From assembly GCA_003169895.1 (NCBI GenBank), contig PNAE01000007.1, positions 438,487 to 502,486 on the forward strand: DNA of 64,000 bases, read 5' to 3'. Of the stretch, positions 8,892-17,691 are shown in pieces. The notes under the pieces were generated by a model. It was not told the DNA's origin, did not search any database, and saw only the letters and a program-made list of their open reading frames with translations. This stretch comes from Gemmatimonadota bacterium (GTDB taxonomy: Bacteria; Gemmatimonadota; Gemmatimonadetes; Gemmatimonadales; GWC2-71-9). The position numbers were made by a program, and so were the translations under genes. Numbering within the stretch: position 1 is the first letter of the stretch; each line of letters opens with the position of its first letter.

Positions 8892-8939
8892 AGACCCCAT
8901 CGCCGCATGCAACACCTCTTCCGGGGAAACAGGATCATC

Positions 8940-9923
8940 ATGCAATACACGCAACTCGGCAAGACCGGCCTGACGGTTTCGCGCATCTGCCTCGGCTGCA
9001 TGAGCTTCGGCGATCCCAAGTGGCGCGCCTACGTGATGGGTCGCGCCGAGTCGCGGCCGTTCTTCGTCAAGGCGCTCGAGGCGGGGATCAACTTCTTCGA
9101 CACTGCCGATATGTATTCCCTCGGCGCTAGTGAGGAGGTCACCGGCTACTGGTTGCGCGAGCTGGCGAATCGCGATGAGATCGTGATCACGAGCAAAGTG
9201 CACTTCCCGATGAGCGACCGGCCGAACATGGGAGGATTGTCACGGAAACACATCGTTCAGGCGTGCGACGCGTCGCTGCGAAGGCTCGGCATCGAGACCA
9301 TCGACCTCTACCAGATCCACCGCTTTGATCCGAAGACGCCGATCGAGGAAACGCTCGCCGCGCTCGACCTGCTCATACATCAGGGCAAGGTGCGATATAT
9401 CGGCGCCAGTGCCGGCTACGCCTGGCAGTTCGCGCACGCGCTGCACGCCTCGGACCGCAATGGATGGGCGCGCTTCGTCTCGATGCAGAACCATTACAAC
9501 CTGATCTACCGTGAAGAAGAGCGTGAAATGATTCCGTTCTGCGTTGCGGAAGGGATTGGCGTGATCCCGTTTTCCCCATTGGCTCGGGGCATCCTGGCCC
9601 GCGCCCAACTTCCCTGGGAACAAGGCGCCCAGCGGACCGCCCGGTCGGGGAGTGACAACTACGTGACGGAACGCTATGACTCGCCGAACGATCCCGAGGT
9701 TCTCGCGGCGTTGCGAGACGTTGCCAAGGCACGGGGAGACAGTCCCGCGGAGGTCGCAATGGCGTGGCTGCTGGCGAAGCCAGGTGTCACTGCGCCCATT
9801 GTCGGCGCAACGAAGCTGGAGCATCTGGACGCTGCGATCGGTGCCCTTGATCTGCAACTCGGCGCAGACGAGGTCGCCGCGCTGGAGGCCCCGTATCGGC
9901 CGCACGCGGTGCGCGGGCACTGA
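8940..9923 (+). CDS. Aldo/keto reductase, YajO-like
   Basis: Cytoplasmic NADPH-dependent oxidoreductase of 327 residues with a TIM-barrel fold. The catalytic tetrad is D54, Y59 (FFDTADMYS), K86 (ITSKV) and H127 (YQIHRFD). Strong likeness to E. coli YajO is seen in LGKTGLTVSRICLGCMSFG, FVSMQNHYNLIYREEEREM and IPFSPLARG. The C-terminus YRPHAV also matches. A much longer open frame starts at 7776, but that upstream part is antisense to the FAD oxidoreductase. ATG 8940, after AGGATC, is the true start. Physiological substrate is uncertain; YajO itself acts on varied aldehydes. Confidence 0.92.
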   Translation: MQYTQLGKTGLTVSRICLGCMSFGDPKWRAYVMGRAESRPFFVKALEAGINFFDTADMYSLGASEEVTGYWLRELANRDEIVITSKVHFPMSDRPNMGGLSRKHIVQACDASLRRLGIETIDLYQIHRFDPKTPIEETLAALDLLIHQGKVRYIGASAGYAWQFAHALHASDRNGWARFVSMQNHYNLIYREEEREMIPFCVAEGIGVIPFSPLARGILARAQLPWEQGAQRTARSGSDNYVTERYDSPNDPEVLAALRDVAKARGDSPAEVAMAWLLAKPGVTAPIVGATKLEHLDAAIGALDLQLGADEVAALEAPYRPHAVRGH

Positions 9924-9935
9924 AACACGGTAGGC

Positions 9936-9970
9936 GGTTCACCTTTCACCTTTCACGTATCAGATCTCAC
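9936..9970. repeat. Five-unit degenerate heptamer array across a stop codon
   Basis: Read on the minus strand the units are GTGAGAT, CTGATAC, GTGAAAG, GTGAAAG, GTGAACC. The array supplies the last codons and the TGA stop (9953-9955) of the methyltransferase, then runs into the 3' flank. The unit resembles the GGTAAGA/GGTGAGA heptamers found at 22105 and 28264. Confidence 0.65.
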
Positions 9971-10777
9971 GCCGCTCGCAACGACAAACTCACCCGGCAC
10001 GCGATAGCCATCGCCATGCTTCCATTCGGCGATCGAGTCGAGATACTCCCGGTGCACCTCGTCCTTCGTCGCGTCATCGAAGCGTGAATACGCCAGCGCC
10101 ACTGGCCCGCCGGCGAATGCCGCACCACAGGCATCCTCGGGCGAGTCGTAGTCGAGCGTCGCCGCGATGCGATCAACCTGGATGTCGCCAAACCCGGCTT
10201 GTTGCATGCTGATGCGCAGCGCGTCGCCGCCGCCGAGCTGAAAGAACAACGGGCAGACCTCTGAGCGTACCCGCCGGTCCACGATCGGGAAGATTTCCGC
10301 CCAACCGCAGCGAGCCCGGGCTCCCCACACGGCAACCACGCAGCGACCGCCCGGTCGCAGCGCCGCGTGCATCGCGCGCAACACTGCCATCGGATCGGTG
10401 ACATACATCAAGCCGAGGGCGCAGAGAGCGACGTCGAATGGCTTGTCCGGCGTAGCGGTCTCTTCGGCGGCGAGGCGTTCGGCCCGCACTTGCGGCAGTC
10501 CGCGCCGCTCGGCCTCGAGCGTGACCACCTTCACCATCTCGTCGGAAATGTCCATCGCAAGGACGAACCCGGTCGGACCGACCGCATCCGCCGCCGGGAA
10601 TGTCACCAACCCGGTGCCGCACGCCACGTCCAATACGCGCTCACCGCGCTGGATGTCGGCCAGCGCGAGCAGGCGCTGCTGCGCCGGCGCGAGCTGGCGC
10701 TCCCAATAGTGCTGGTACACGGCCGCGGCACGATCCCAGCCGTAGCGTTGCACCCGGAGTTGCAGTCGAGCGTCCAT
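9953..10777 (-). CDS. Class I SAM-dependent methyltransferase (UbiE/MenG-like)
   Basis: Cytoplasmic 274-residue methyltransferase. The SAM-binding motif I is ERVLDVACGTGLVTFPA (about residues 46-62). An acidic motif II (FVLAMDISDEMV) and the post-I region (KPFDVALCALGLMYV) follow. It resembles UbiE/Coq5-type or small-molecule methyltransferases, but the acceptor is unknown. It starts 2 bases after the OsmC stop, so the two are probably one transcript. The C-terminus is encoded by a heptamer repeat, which suggests the end of the protein was altered by repeat expansion. Confidence 0.85.
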   Translation of the reverse strand: MDARLQLRVQRYGWDRAAAVYQHYWERQLAPAQQRLLALADIQRGERVLDVACGTGLVTFPAADAVGPTGFVLAMDISDEMVKVVTLEAERRGLPQVRAERLAAEETATPDKPFDVALCALGLMYVTDPMAVLRAMHAALRPGGRCVVAVWGARARCGWAEIFPIVDRRVRSEVCPLFFQLGGGDALRISMQQAGFGDIQVDRIAATLDYDSPEDACGAAFAGGPVALAYSRFDDATKDEVHREYLDSIAEWKHGDGYRVPGEFVVASGVRSDT

Positions 10778-10779
10778 CG

Positions 10780-11301
10780 CTATGCCCCGCCGCCGGGAAA
10801 GCGAACCGTTCGTTGGACGTCATTCGAATCGGCGAAGATGTCTCGGTAGGGGCTGTACTTGTCCGCGGTGTCGAGCACTCGCAGAACATCCTCGCGTGAC
10901 GCGGGGCTGTCCACGGTCACGGTGTAGCGCACCTGGGTATAGCCGGGACGCACGTCGTCGGACACGCCGAGCTCGCCGCGGCTGTCATAATCAGCGGCGA
11001 CCTCGACCTCGAGGGAATGCAACGGCACGCCGAGACGGGCAGCCCACATGCCGTAGCCAATCGCCAGGCACGAACCCAGCGCGCCGCGACCGAGCGTGCC
11101 CGGACCAGGGCCGGCGTTGTTGCCGCCGGATTTCTCTCCCATGCCCACGGTCAATCGCCACGCGCCGTCTTCAACCTCGCATTCGAGACCTGGGCGCAGT
11201 CGGACGACGGTGCGGCCGGTATGCTGGGCGAGCGAAGGACGCAACGTCACCGCCTTGGCGTTCCGCTCGAGGATTTCGCGAAGCCGATCCTGGTCGTCCA
11301 T
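10780..11301 (-). CDS. OsmC family protein lacking one redox cysteine
   Basis: Protein of 173 residues with the OsmC/YhfA fold. ATG 11301 (MDDQDRLREIL) is chosen over ATG 11319 because GGAGG lies seven bases before it. The first conserved cysteine is present (GALGSCLAIGYGMWA). The second, usually in a Cys-Pro motif near the C-terminus, is replaced by serine (DKYSPYRDIF). OsmC and Ohr enzymes use both cysteines to reduce organic hydroperoxides. This member may therefore be non-peroxidatic, or use another thiol. It sits directly upstream of a methyltransferase in the same direction. Confidence 0.85.
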   Translation of the reverse strand: MDDQDRLREILERNAKAVTLRPSLAQHTGRTVVRLRPGLECEVEDGAWRLTVGMGEKSGGNNAGPGPGTLGRGALGSCLAIGYGMWAARLGVPLHSLEVEVAADYDSRGELGVSDDVRPGYTQVRYTVTVDSPASREDVLRVLDTADKYSPYRDIFADSNDVQRTVRFPGGGA

Positions 11302-11400
11302 GGCATTGCCTCCATTCAACTGTCATTCGGCGTGATTATGCGGCCGTAACTGGGCCGTGGCAAGCAGCAGCGCCGCGAGAGAAAAAACACGGGCGGTCGC

Positions 11401-12336
11401 TCATGTCTTCCGCCGGGACTTTTCCCGGTGCTCCTCCAGCAGCGCAATGAGATCCGTGTGGTTGATACGGTGCGCAATGTCGAGCGCGCTGTCACCGGCC
11501 TCGTCGCGTCGCGTCGGATCGGCGCCCGCGTCAAGGAGCATGCGGGCAAAGTCGGTTTCGCCCTCCCGAACGGCCCAGATGAGCGCCGTCTGCCCACGGT
11601 CATCGACATGATCGACTCGGGCGCCGGCGCGAATGAGCCGCCGGCCGATCGCCACGTAGCCATCCTCTGCCGCGGCCATCAATGGCGTTTCATGCCAGTG
11701 CCCCGACACCTCAGCGTCCGGGTTAGCGCTCGCCCCGAGCAAGTCGGCCACCGCCGCCTCGTCTCCGAAGCGTGCTGCCAACACTAGCGCGACGTAGCCG
11801 GTGCGATTGGGAATGCCGGCCGCGCGTCGCAACGACGCTGCGACGTCGTCGCGCCGATTGAGCACGGCGCAAATAAGACCGAGTGAGGCGATCTCACCAT
11901 CGAGCACGCGGTGCCAATCGGGAACGGTGTTTCCGGAGCCTGACAGCGCATCGAACCAGGCGATCGCTTGGGGATTGGCACCGGCATCGCGTGCCGCCTG
12001 ACGGACGAGCAGCACGGCCAGCTCCCGGTGCCCCTCCTCAACCGCGTAATCGAACGGCCGGCTGCCAGCTGAATCGGCCAGGTCGGAGCTGGCGCCGGCA
12101 TAGAGCAGCGCCTCGGCAGCCGCGATCCGTCCATGGCGCGCGGCTTCGGTGAGCGGACGAGTGCCATCGGGCGCGATCGTGTCGGGCGAGACGCCGGCGT
12201 CGAGCAGTTGACGAACAACATCCGCGGAATCGCCGCGGACCGCCGCGACGAGCAACGCAGCACGATCAACTGGCCGCGCAGCCTTCGGCTGGGTGCAGGC
12301 ACCCACGCACAGCAACAGGAGGAGCCACTTCACCAT
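11401..12336 (-). CDS. Ankyrin-repeat lipoprotein
   Basis: Exported 311-residue protein. ATG 12336 begins a lipoprotein signal (MVKWLLLLLCVGAC), so it is probably anchored to a membrane facing the periplasm. About seven ankyrin units follow, for example GTRPLTEAARHGRIAAAEAL, HETPLMAAAEDGYVAIGRRL and GQTALIWAVREGETDFARML. The family binds proteins; the ligand is unknown. It diverges from the M19 dipeptidase gene across about 190 bases. Confidence 0.85.
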   Translation of the reverse strand: MVKWLLLLLCVGACTQPKAARPVDRAALLVAAVRGDSADVVRQLLDAGVSPDTIAPDGTRPLTEAARHGRIAAAEALLYAGASSDLADSAGSRPFDYAVEEGHRELAVLLVRQAARDAGANPQAIAWFDALSGSGNTVPDWHRVLDGEIASLGLICAVLNRRDDVAASLRRAAGIPNRTGYVALVLAARFGDEAAVADLLGASANPDAEVSGHWHETPLMAAAEDGYVAIGRRLIRAGARVDHVDDRGQTALIWAVREGETDFARMLLDAGADPTRRDEAGDSALDIAHRINHTDLIALLEEHREKSRRKT

Positions 12337-12528
12337 CCGGTAACCACCGTAACAGAATCGGCAGGGAGCGTCACTGGTGCCGCGATCGGGGGATCTCAGG
12401 GTCGGAGTATCGCCGCACGCCCGGTGATCTGGCAAGCGTGGACCGGTGGCCGCCGGCCATGCTTTCGCACCGCGTGTCCGGACGGGTTAGTATTGGAGAC
12501 CACCCGCACATATTCCCGGAGAGTCATC

Positions 12529-13947
12529 ATGCGCCGTCTTGCGGTGTTCGCCGCCTTGGGCGCGTTCGCTCTGTCGAGCGCCCCGAACCCTGTTTCGTGC
12601 CAGATGTCCGACGCTGAACTCACGGCGAAGGCCCAAGCGATTCACAAGCGGACGCTAACCCTGGACACTCACGTCGATATCTCGCCCAGCAATTTCCAGC
12701 TTGGCCAGCTCAACTACGGCCAGCGGCTGAGCACGCAGGTCGATCTCACCAAGATGGAGGGCGGCGGGCTCGACGCGGTCTTCTTCTCGATCTTCGTGGG
12801 ACAGCCGGCGAACGGCGCCGGGCAGGACAGCGCCGGGTATGCCAGCGCGTACGCAACGGACACCGCGAAGTTCAACGCCGTGCATCGGCTGGCCGAACAG
12901 ATCGCCCCGGACCGGATTGGTATCGCGCGAACGGCCGAGGACGCGCGGCGCCTGTTCAAGGAAGGGAAGAAGATCGCCTTCATGGGGGTCGAGAACGGCT
13001 ATGGCATCGGCACCGACATCACCCGCGTCAAGGAGTTCTACGACCGCGGCGCCCGATACATGTCACTCGCGCACAACAACCCGAGTCAACTCTCCGATTC
13101 CAACACTGGTGAAGGCGACGGCTTCTGGGAGTGGCATGGCTTGAGCCCACTCGGCAAGCAAGTCATCGCCGAGATGAACAAGTGGGGCATCATGATCGAC
13201 ATCTCGCACCCGTCGCGTGAGTCGATGGCACAATCCCTCGAGCTGACCCGGGCCCCGATCATCGCATCGCATTCAGCCGTCCGTGCCTTGTGCGACGTGT
13301 CGCGCAACCTGGCCGACGATCAACTCAAGGCGCTGGCAAGAAATGGTGGCGTGATCCAGGTCGTGGCGTTCCGCGGCTACATCAAGTGTGACCCGAAGGG
13401 CGATGCCGCGCGGACGAAGGCGCTCGCTGATCTCCGAGCCGAGTATGGCATCGTCGCCGCGACCGGCGGCCGCGGAAGAGGTGCCGGAGGCGGCGGTCGT
13501 GGACCAACGTCGGATGCGAACCGCTGCGCCCCGATCGGCGGCGGGACGGCGGGGGCCGGCACGAACGCCGCCGTGGATTCGCAGCTGGCGGCGATGCCGG
13601 AGGCGCGGCGCAACGAGTATGAAGCGAAGTTGCAGTCCATCAACGACAGATATCCGCAGCAAGCGGTCGCGAACGTCGAGGATCTGGTGAACCACATCGA
13701 CTACGCGGTCAAGTTGATCGGCATCGATCACGTCGGGATCAGTTCGGACTTTGACGGTGGCGGGGGGGTGGAAGGCTACAACTGCGCGCTCGACGCGATC
13801 AACGTGACGAAGGAACTGGTACGCCGCGGCTACACCGAAAAGCAGATCGGGCAAATCTGGAGCGGCAACCTGCTCCGCGTGCTGGAAGAAGTGGAGAAGG
13901 TCGCGAGGCAGATCCAGAAGGAACAGGGAACCAGAACGGGCACCTAA
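12529..13947 (+). CDS. Exported membrane dipeptidase (peptidase M19)
   Basis: Zinc dipeptidase of 472 residues with a signal peptide (MRRLAVFAALGAFALSSAPN). ATG 12529 follows CCGGAGAG; an open frame to 12133 is antisense to the ankyrin gene. Metal ligands are H48 and D50 (DTHVD), a glutamate in GVENGYG, and histidines in ISHPS and ASHSAV. GISSDFDGGGG is the last family motif. Residues about 310-345 carry a Gly/Arg-rich insertion (GGRGRGAGGGGRG) not needed for the fold. It hydrolyses dipeptides, possibly D-amino-acid containing. No operon partner is seen. Confidence 0.92.
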   Translation: MRRLAVFAALGAFALSSAPNPVSCQMSDAELTAKAQAIHKRTLTLDTHVDISPSNFQLGQLNYGQRLSTQVDLTKMEGGGLDAVFFSIFVGQPANGAGQDSAGYASAYATDTAKFNAVHRLAEQIAPDRIGIARTAEDARRLFKEGKKIAFMGVENGYGIGTDITRVKEFYDRGARYMSLAHNNPSQLSDSNTGEGDGFWEWHGLSPLGKQVIAEMNKWGIMIDISHPSRESMAQSLELTRAPIIASHSAVRALCDVSRNLADDQLKALARNGGVIQVVAFRGYIKCDPKGDAARTKALADLRAEYGIVAATGGRGRGAGGGGRGPTSDANRCAPIGGGTAGAGTNAAVDSQLAAMPEARRNEYEAKLQSINDRYPQQAVANVEDLVNHIDYAVKLIGIDHVGISSDFDGGGGVEGYNCALDAINVTKELVRRGYTEKQIGQIWSGNLLRVLEEVEKVARQIQKEQGTRTGT

Positions 13948-13996
13948 GAGTCCCTCGCACATGCGCTGGCCGGGTCGCGGCGAACCAGCCTGACCT

Positions 13997-16180
13997 TCAC
14001 CGACCCGTAACCACCATGATCGAGTAGGGCGGTAGCGTCAGTTTCCCCGCCTTCGCGATCGTGCCATGAACCGGCGGCAGGCTGCGCACCGGGTGCCCGC
14101 TCGCCGCGTCTTCATGAAACTCATACTGCGCGCTTGAGTACTGCCACGTCTCGACCGATCCGCGCAACGCGCGCCCGCGGGCACCACTCGTGGCGGCGAT
14201 GCGCAGGTCGACCACGCGTTCGCGACCCGGATCGCGATTCACCAGCAGGAGCGACCAGCGATGGTCCGGTCGTCGCAGCGCAAACGCGCTCAGGAGCGTG
14301 TCGACGGCGGCGGTGCCGGCGCGTTCGACCCGCACCGGATACATCGCGTGCACGCCGCCTGCGGAATCCGCCCAGGCGTGTGTCAGCATCCAGATGCCGT
14401 AGTACCTCGGCATCCGATATTGTGCTTGGCCGAGGCTGTCGGCGAGGAACATGATCAGGTTGCCCCAATGGTCGCAGTCCCGCTCGTGCGCGAGATCTCC
14501 CGGTTCGTAGCCAAAGTAAAAGGACTTCGATCCGCCGTGAGCGAAGAAATTCGCGACCAGATCGGCGTCGAACAGAGCCGCGGGCAGCATGACCTCGGCC
14601 AGCGACAGATGCGCCGAGTAACCGTATTCGGTCATGATGCGGGGGATGGAATCCGGCAGGCCCGCCGCACGCAACCGGGCAAGGTCGCTGCTGAGCATCC
14701 CCGGCGCGGCCGCGAGGTTGGCAGCGGGATCGTCGCAGACATCGTCGAATGGATACCACTCGAAAGAGAAGAACCGGAGGTCGCCGATCCGGTGTCGGGC
14801 GTCGAGATAATCGAGGAATCGCCCGATCCAGCTGTCACGCTTGCCGGGTGACGCACGATCCGGCCAAAGAGTGAGCGGGTCGTTCAGCAGGTTCTGCCAG
14901 CTAGGACCGCCGAGGCGGGCGTGCGGATCGTCCGCATGGAGCGCCGCGGCGAACTGAACGTAGAGCGCGCCGTAATCCTCTGGCGTGACGCGCTGCCCAT
15001 CGGGTTCTTCTCCCAGTTCGATGCCTGCGATCGGATAGTGACGTGCGCGCAGGAATCGCAGCTCCGCGGCGGAGTTCTCGGGGGTATCGAACAACAGCCC
15101 GGTTGGAACCAGCATTGGCAGGCGATGGGTGAGACCGCTCTTCATCACCAGGTCGAAGCCAGGCTGGGCGGTGTTTACGTCGCGGTCGATCTCGCGGTGC
15201 CAGGGATCCGTTGAGGACACCAGCATCACGCTCTGTAGCGACGGCGCCGCGCCATGCCGGACGAGATCATGGAACCGGCCGGACGCGTCGCGATCGCCGA
15301 CGAAAATCTCGCGCAGCGCAAACCCGAGACTGTCGCGCGAATCCCCGTTGCCACCGAGCGCGGTGTGCGAGCTCTCGAACATGAGCAGGCGCAGGAACCT
15401 CGTGGTCACCGGCGTGCGAGTCAGCCGCAGCTCCGCAGTGCCGCCGTCTGACGACGGCACCGTGCCATTCTCGAAGCGCCGCCAGGCACCGGCGGGGTTG
15501 TCATCGATCGGCTGACTCTGATCACCGTCCCAGTATTCCACCAGGTATCGCCGGGGGTATGGCGCGCCCCAAAGCAGCCGGATATCGCGAACCGGGACTG
15601 CCGCCCCCAGATCGATCGCGAACCATTGGGGATGCTCGGCTTCTGGATCGCCGGTAAATCGCGGATCGAGGTACGGATTGGTCTTCCAGAACGTTGCCGT
15701 GTCGCCATCATCGACCCTGGAATAGCCGTCATTGCCGGCATCATCGATGGTTCGACCGCGGCGAGGGAGTCGGTAGCCATAAGTCAATTCGATCGGCGTG
15801 CTGGCGCGATCATTCGAAATCCAATACCCCTGGTGATGCACCGGGTCGCTCCAGCGGCCTTCTGGATTCCAGTGCCAGGTCTCGATTCCCAATTCGGTGC
15901 GCAGCCGGTAGGTAATCGGGCCCAGCCCGGCCGAGTTCATTGCCGCGATGTTGTGCGGCGTGTAGATCGTGGCGGCCTCGCTCGAGTCGTGACCGTCGAG
16001 CGCGCCGCCCCAGTCGCGCTCCGGACGAAATACCGCCAGGCGCCGGTCGCCGAGCACGGTGATGTTAATATGAGAACTTGGTATCGAATTTGTCTGGGCT
16101 GCCAATTTGGATAAGCAGGCGGGCGCTGGCAGCAGGATGATTGTGGCGATTGTCGTTGACCGGATCGTCCCATAACGCAT
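13997..16180 (-). CDS. Exported protein with discoidin-like and glycosidase (clan GH-A-like) parts
   Basis: Protein of 727 residues starting at ATG 16180, nine bases after GGGAGG, with a signal sequence ending near LSKLAAQT. Residues about 155-290 look like an F5/8 type C (discoidin) sugar-binding domain (ATFWKTNPYLDP, WFAIDLGAAVPVRDIRLLWG). The following half resembles a TIM-barrel glycosidase. ELGEEPDG near residue 388 could hold the acid/base glutamate and IMTEYGYS near 517 the nucleophile, as in clan GH-A. The C-terminus (WSLLLVNRDPGRERVVDL) looks like a beta sandwich as in GH39 or GH51. I do not recognise an exact family; catalysis is inferred. Confidence 0.65.
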   Translation of the reverse strand: MRYGTIRSTTIATIILLPAPACLSKLAAQTNSIPSSHINITVLGDRRLAVFRPERDWGGALDGHDSSEAATIYTPHNIAAMNSAGLGPITYRLRTELGIETWHWNPEGRWSDPVHHQGYWISNDRASTPIELTYGYRLPRRGRTIDDAGNDGYSRVDDGDTATFWKTNPYLDPRFTGDPEAEHPQWFAIDLGAAVPVRDIRLLWGAPYPRRYLVEYWDGDQSQPIDDNPAGAWRRFENGTVPSSDGGTAELRLTRTPVTTRFLRLLMFESSHTALGGNGDSRDSLGFALREIFVGDRDASGRFHDLVRHGAAPSLQSVMLVSSTDPWHREIDRDVNTAQPGFDLVMKSGLTHRLPMLVPTGLLFDTPENSAAELRFLRARHYPIAGIELGEEPDGQRVTPEDYGALYVQFAAALHADDPHARLGGPSWQNLLNDPLTLWPDRASPGKRDSWIGRFLDYLDARHRIGDLRFFSFEWYPFDDVCDDPAANLAAAPGMLSSDLARLRAAGLPDSIPRIMTEYGYSAHLSLAEVMLPAALFDADLVANFFAHGGSKSFYFGYEPGDLAHERDCDHWGNLIMFLADSLGQAQYRMPRYYGIWMLTHAWADSAGGVHAMYPVRVERAGTAAVDTLLSAFALRRPDHRWSLLLVNRDPGRERVVDLRIAATSGARGRALRGSVETWQYSSAQYEFHEDAASGHPVRSLPPVHGTIAKAGKLTLPPYSIMVVTGR

Positions 16181-16327
16181 GAGCGGTGGCCTCCCGGCAG
16201 AAACATGGGCCACCGCACCCGCAGATGCACTCCGCGCCGACCGCTTGCGTTTCTGCGGGCGCTCAGGTCGACACCAATGCCAGCCCCCTGCGGGAAGGGG
16301 CGGCCATCTCTAGCACAGGAGCAACCG

Positions 16328-16654
16328 ATGTCGCCAGGGAAGAGGATCCACCGGGCCTGGCTCGGTGTTGCGGCGCTCGCCGTGGTCGCGACCGCTTGCG
16401 GACCGGGATTCGCGCCGGCCGGCGTGGAGGTCGTAGTGCGGCGGCCTCCGCCAGAGCGGGTGGAAGTTTTCGGCACGGCGCCAGGGTCGGGATTTGTCTG
16501 GATTCGCGGCCACTACGCCTGGCAGGGTGGAGACTACGTGTGGGTCGCTGGGCGCTGGGAAGCGCCGCCGCAACGACAGTACCGGCAATGGGTCGCCGGG
16601 CACTGGGCGCATACGCGAGGTGGCTGGTACTGGGTAGAGGGGCACTGGCGTTAG
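16328..16654 (+). CDS. YXWGXW-repeat lipoprotein
   Basis: Small 108-residue protein. ATG 16328 follows AGGAG. A lipoprotein signal (WLGVAALAVVATAC) is followed by a basic, proline-rich stretch (VVVRRPPPERVEVFG) and tryptophan/glycine repeats: GHYAWQGGDYVWVAGRWE and WVAGHWAHTRGGWYWVEGHW. These are the YXWGXW-type repeats common in small secreted proteins of unknown function. Probably lipid-anchored in the outer envelope. It diverges from the glycosidase-like gene and stands alone. Confidence 0.8.
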   Translation: MSPGKRIHRAWLGVAALAVVATACGPGFAPAGVEVVVRRPPPERVEVFGTAPGSGFVWIRGHYAWQGGDYVWVAGRWEAPPQRQYRQWVAGHWAHTRGGWYWVEGHWR

Positions 16655-16710
16655 CCGCAGCCCCTGAAGCGGCGTGATGACCGATGGGGGAAGTTGTTGC
16701 GCCGCCTCGC

Positions 16711-17691
16711 CTACCCTGTTCGCTCCGGTCGATCGGCCTGATCGAGGACCACCATGTTGGCGATCGAATCCGAGAGGGGCACCGGCACGTCAGCGCCGGT
16801 CAGCACCGCGCCGGCAAACCGGTCCGCTTGGGCGCGATACTGATCGCACGGCTCAATGACAATCTCGTCCATGGTGCCCTGGTGATGGAGCCGAATGACA
16901 GTCGGCCGGTCGCCCGGCGGGTTGAACGGGAGTTCCAGATCAATCCGGCCAACTGACCCGATAATGCTGACGGCCTGATGCGGAGCGAGTTGCGTCGCGC
17001 AGGTGACGGTGGCGGTGCCGCGACCAAAGTCGAGCACTGCGGACGTCAGGCGGTCGGTTCCGAACACGGGATCGAGCTCCCGCCGCACGTCCACCGCGAC
17101 CGGCTCGGCGCCGAACAGGTACCGCGCGACTGACACTCCGTAACAGCCGATGTCCAACCACGCGCCACCGCCCATCGCGGCCACGTTGCGAATGTCGGCC
17201 GGGTCGGCGTTGTCATAACTGAAGATCGTGTGCACGGTACCCAGCTCGCCGACGGCACCATCAACCACCAGCTGCCGCACGCGCGTCCAGCGCGGATGAC
17301 AGCGATACATGAACGCTTCCATCACGACAAGCGCTGGATGCGCGCGCGCCGCTCCGAGCAACGTGCGCGCCTCCGCTGCATCCAGGCCAATGGGCTTCTC
17401 GCAGAGTACATGCTTCCCGGCCTCGAGCGCGCGTACCGACCATGGGACATGGAGATGGTTCGGCAGCGGGATGTATACGGCGTCGACCGCGGCGGCGTCG
17501 AGTAGCTCCTGGTACGAACCGAATGCACGCGCGATCCCGGTTGCATCGGCGACACGTTGCGCGCGCGCGAGGTCGCGCGAACCAATCGCGACGACCTCGG
17601 CGGTCGGGGATGCCTGCAGCGCCGGGATCATCCGCCGGATGGCAATCGATGCGGTGCCGAGCACCCCCCAACGCAATGGTGGGGAGTTCAT
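16711..17691 (-). CDS. Gfo/Idh/MocA family NAD(P)-dependent oxidoreductase
   Basis: Cytoplasmic 326-residue dehydrogenase, probably acting on a sugar or cyclitol. The Rossmann motif is GVLGTASIA (residues 9-17) and the signature lysine is K99 in CEKPIG. The C-terminal domain shows the usual GGAWLDIGCYGVSVARYLFG and the NMVVLDQ ending. It resembles dimeric dihydrodiol/1,5-anhydro-fructose reductase-type members. The ATG directly follows the TAG of the upstream membrane protein gene, so both are likely co-transcribed with fadJ and fadI. Confidence 0.88.
   Translation of the reverse strand: MNSPPLRWGVLGTASIAIRRMIPALQASPTAEVVAIGSRDLARAQRVADATGIARAFGSYQELLDAAAVDAVYIPLPNHLHVPWSVRALEAGKHVLCEKPIGLDAAEARTLLGAARAHPALVVMEAFMYRCHPRWTRVRQLVVDGAVGELGTVHTIFSYDNADPADIRNVAAMGGGAWLDIGCYGVSVARYLFGAEPVAVDVRRELDPVFGTDRLTSAVLDFGRGTATVTCATQLAPHQAVSIIGSVGRIDLELPFNPPGDRPTVIRLHHQGTMDEIVIEPCDQYRAQADRFAGAVLTGADVPVPLSDSIANMVVLDQADRPERTG

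Noticed and set aside
7776..8939. N-terminal extension of the aldo/keto reductase frame
   Set aside because: It is antisense to the FAD oxidoreductase gene. The reductase family begins at ATG 8940.
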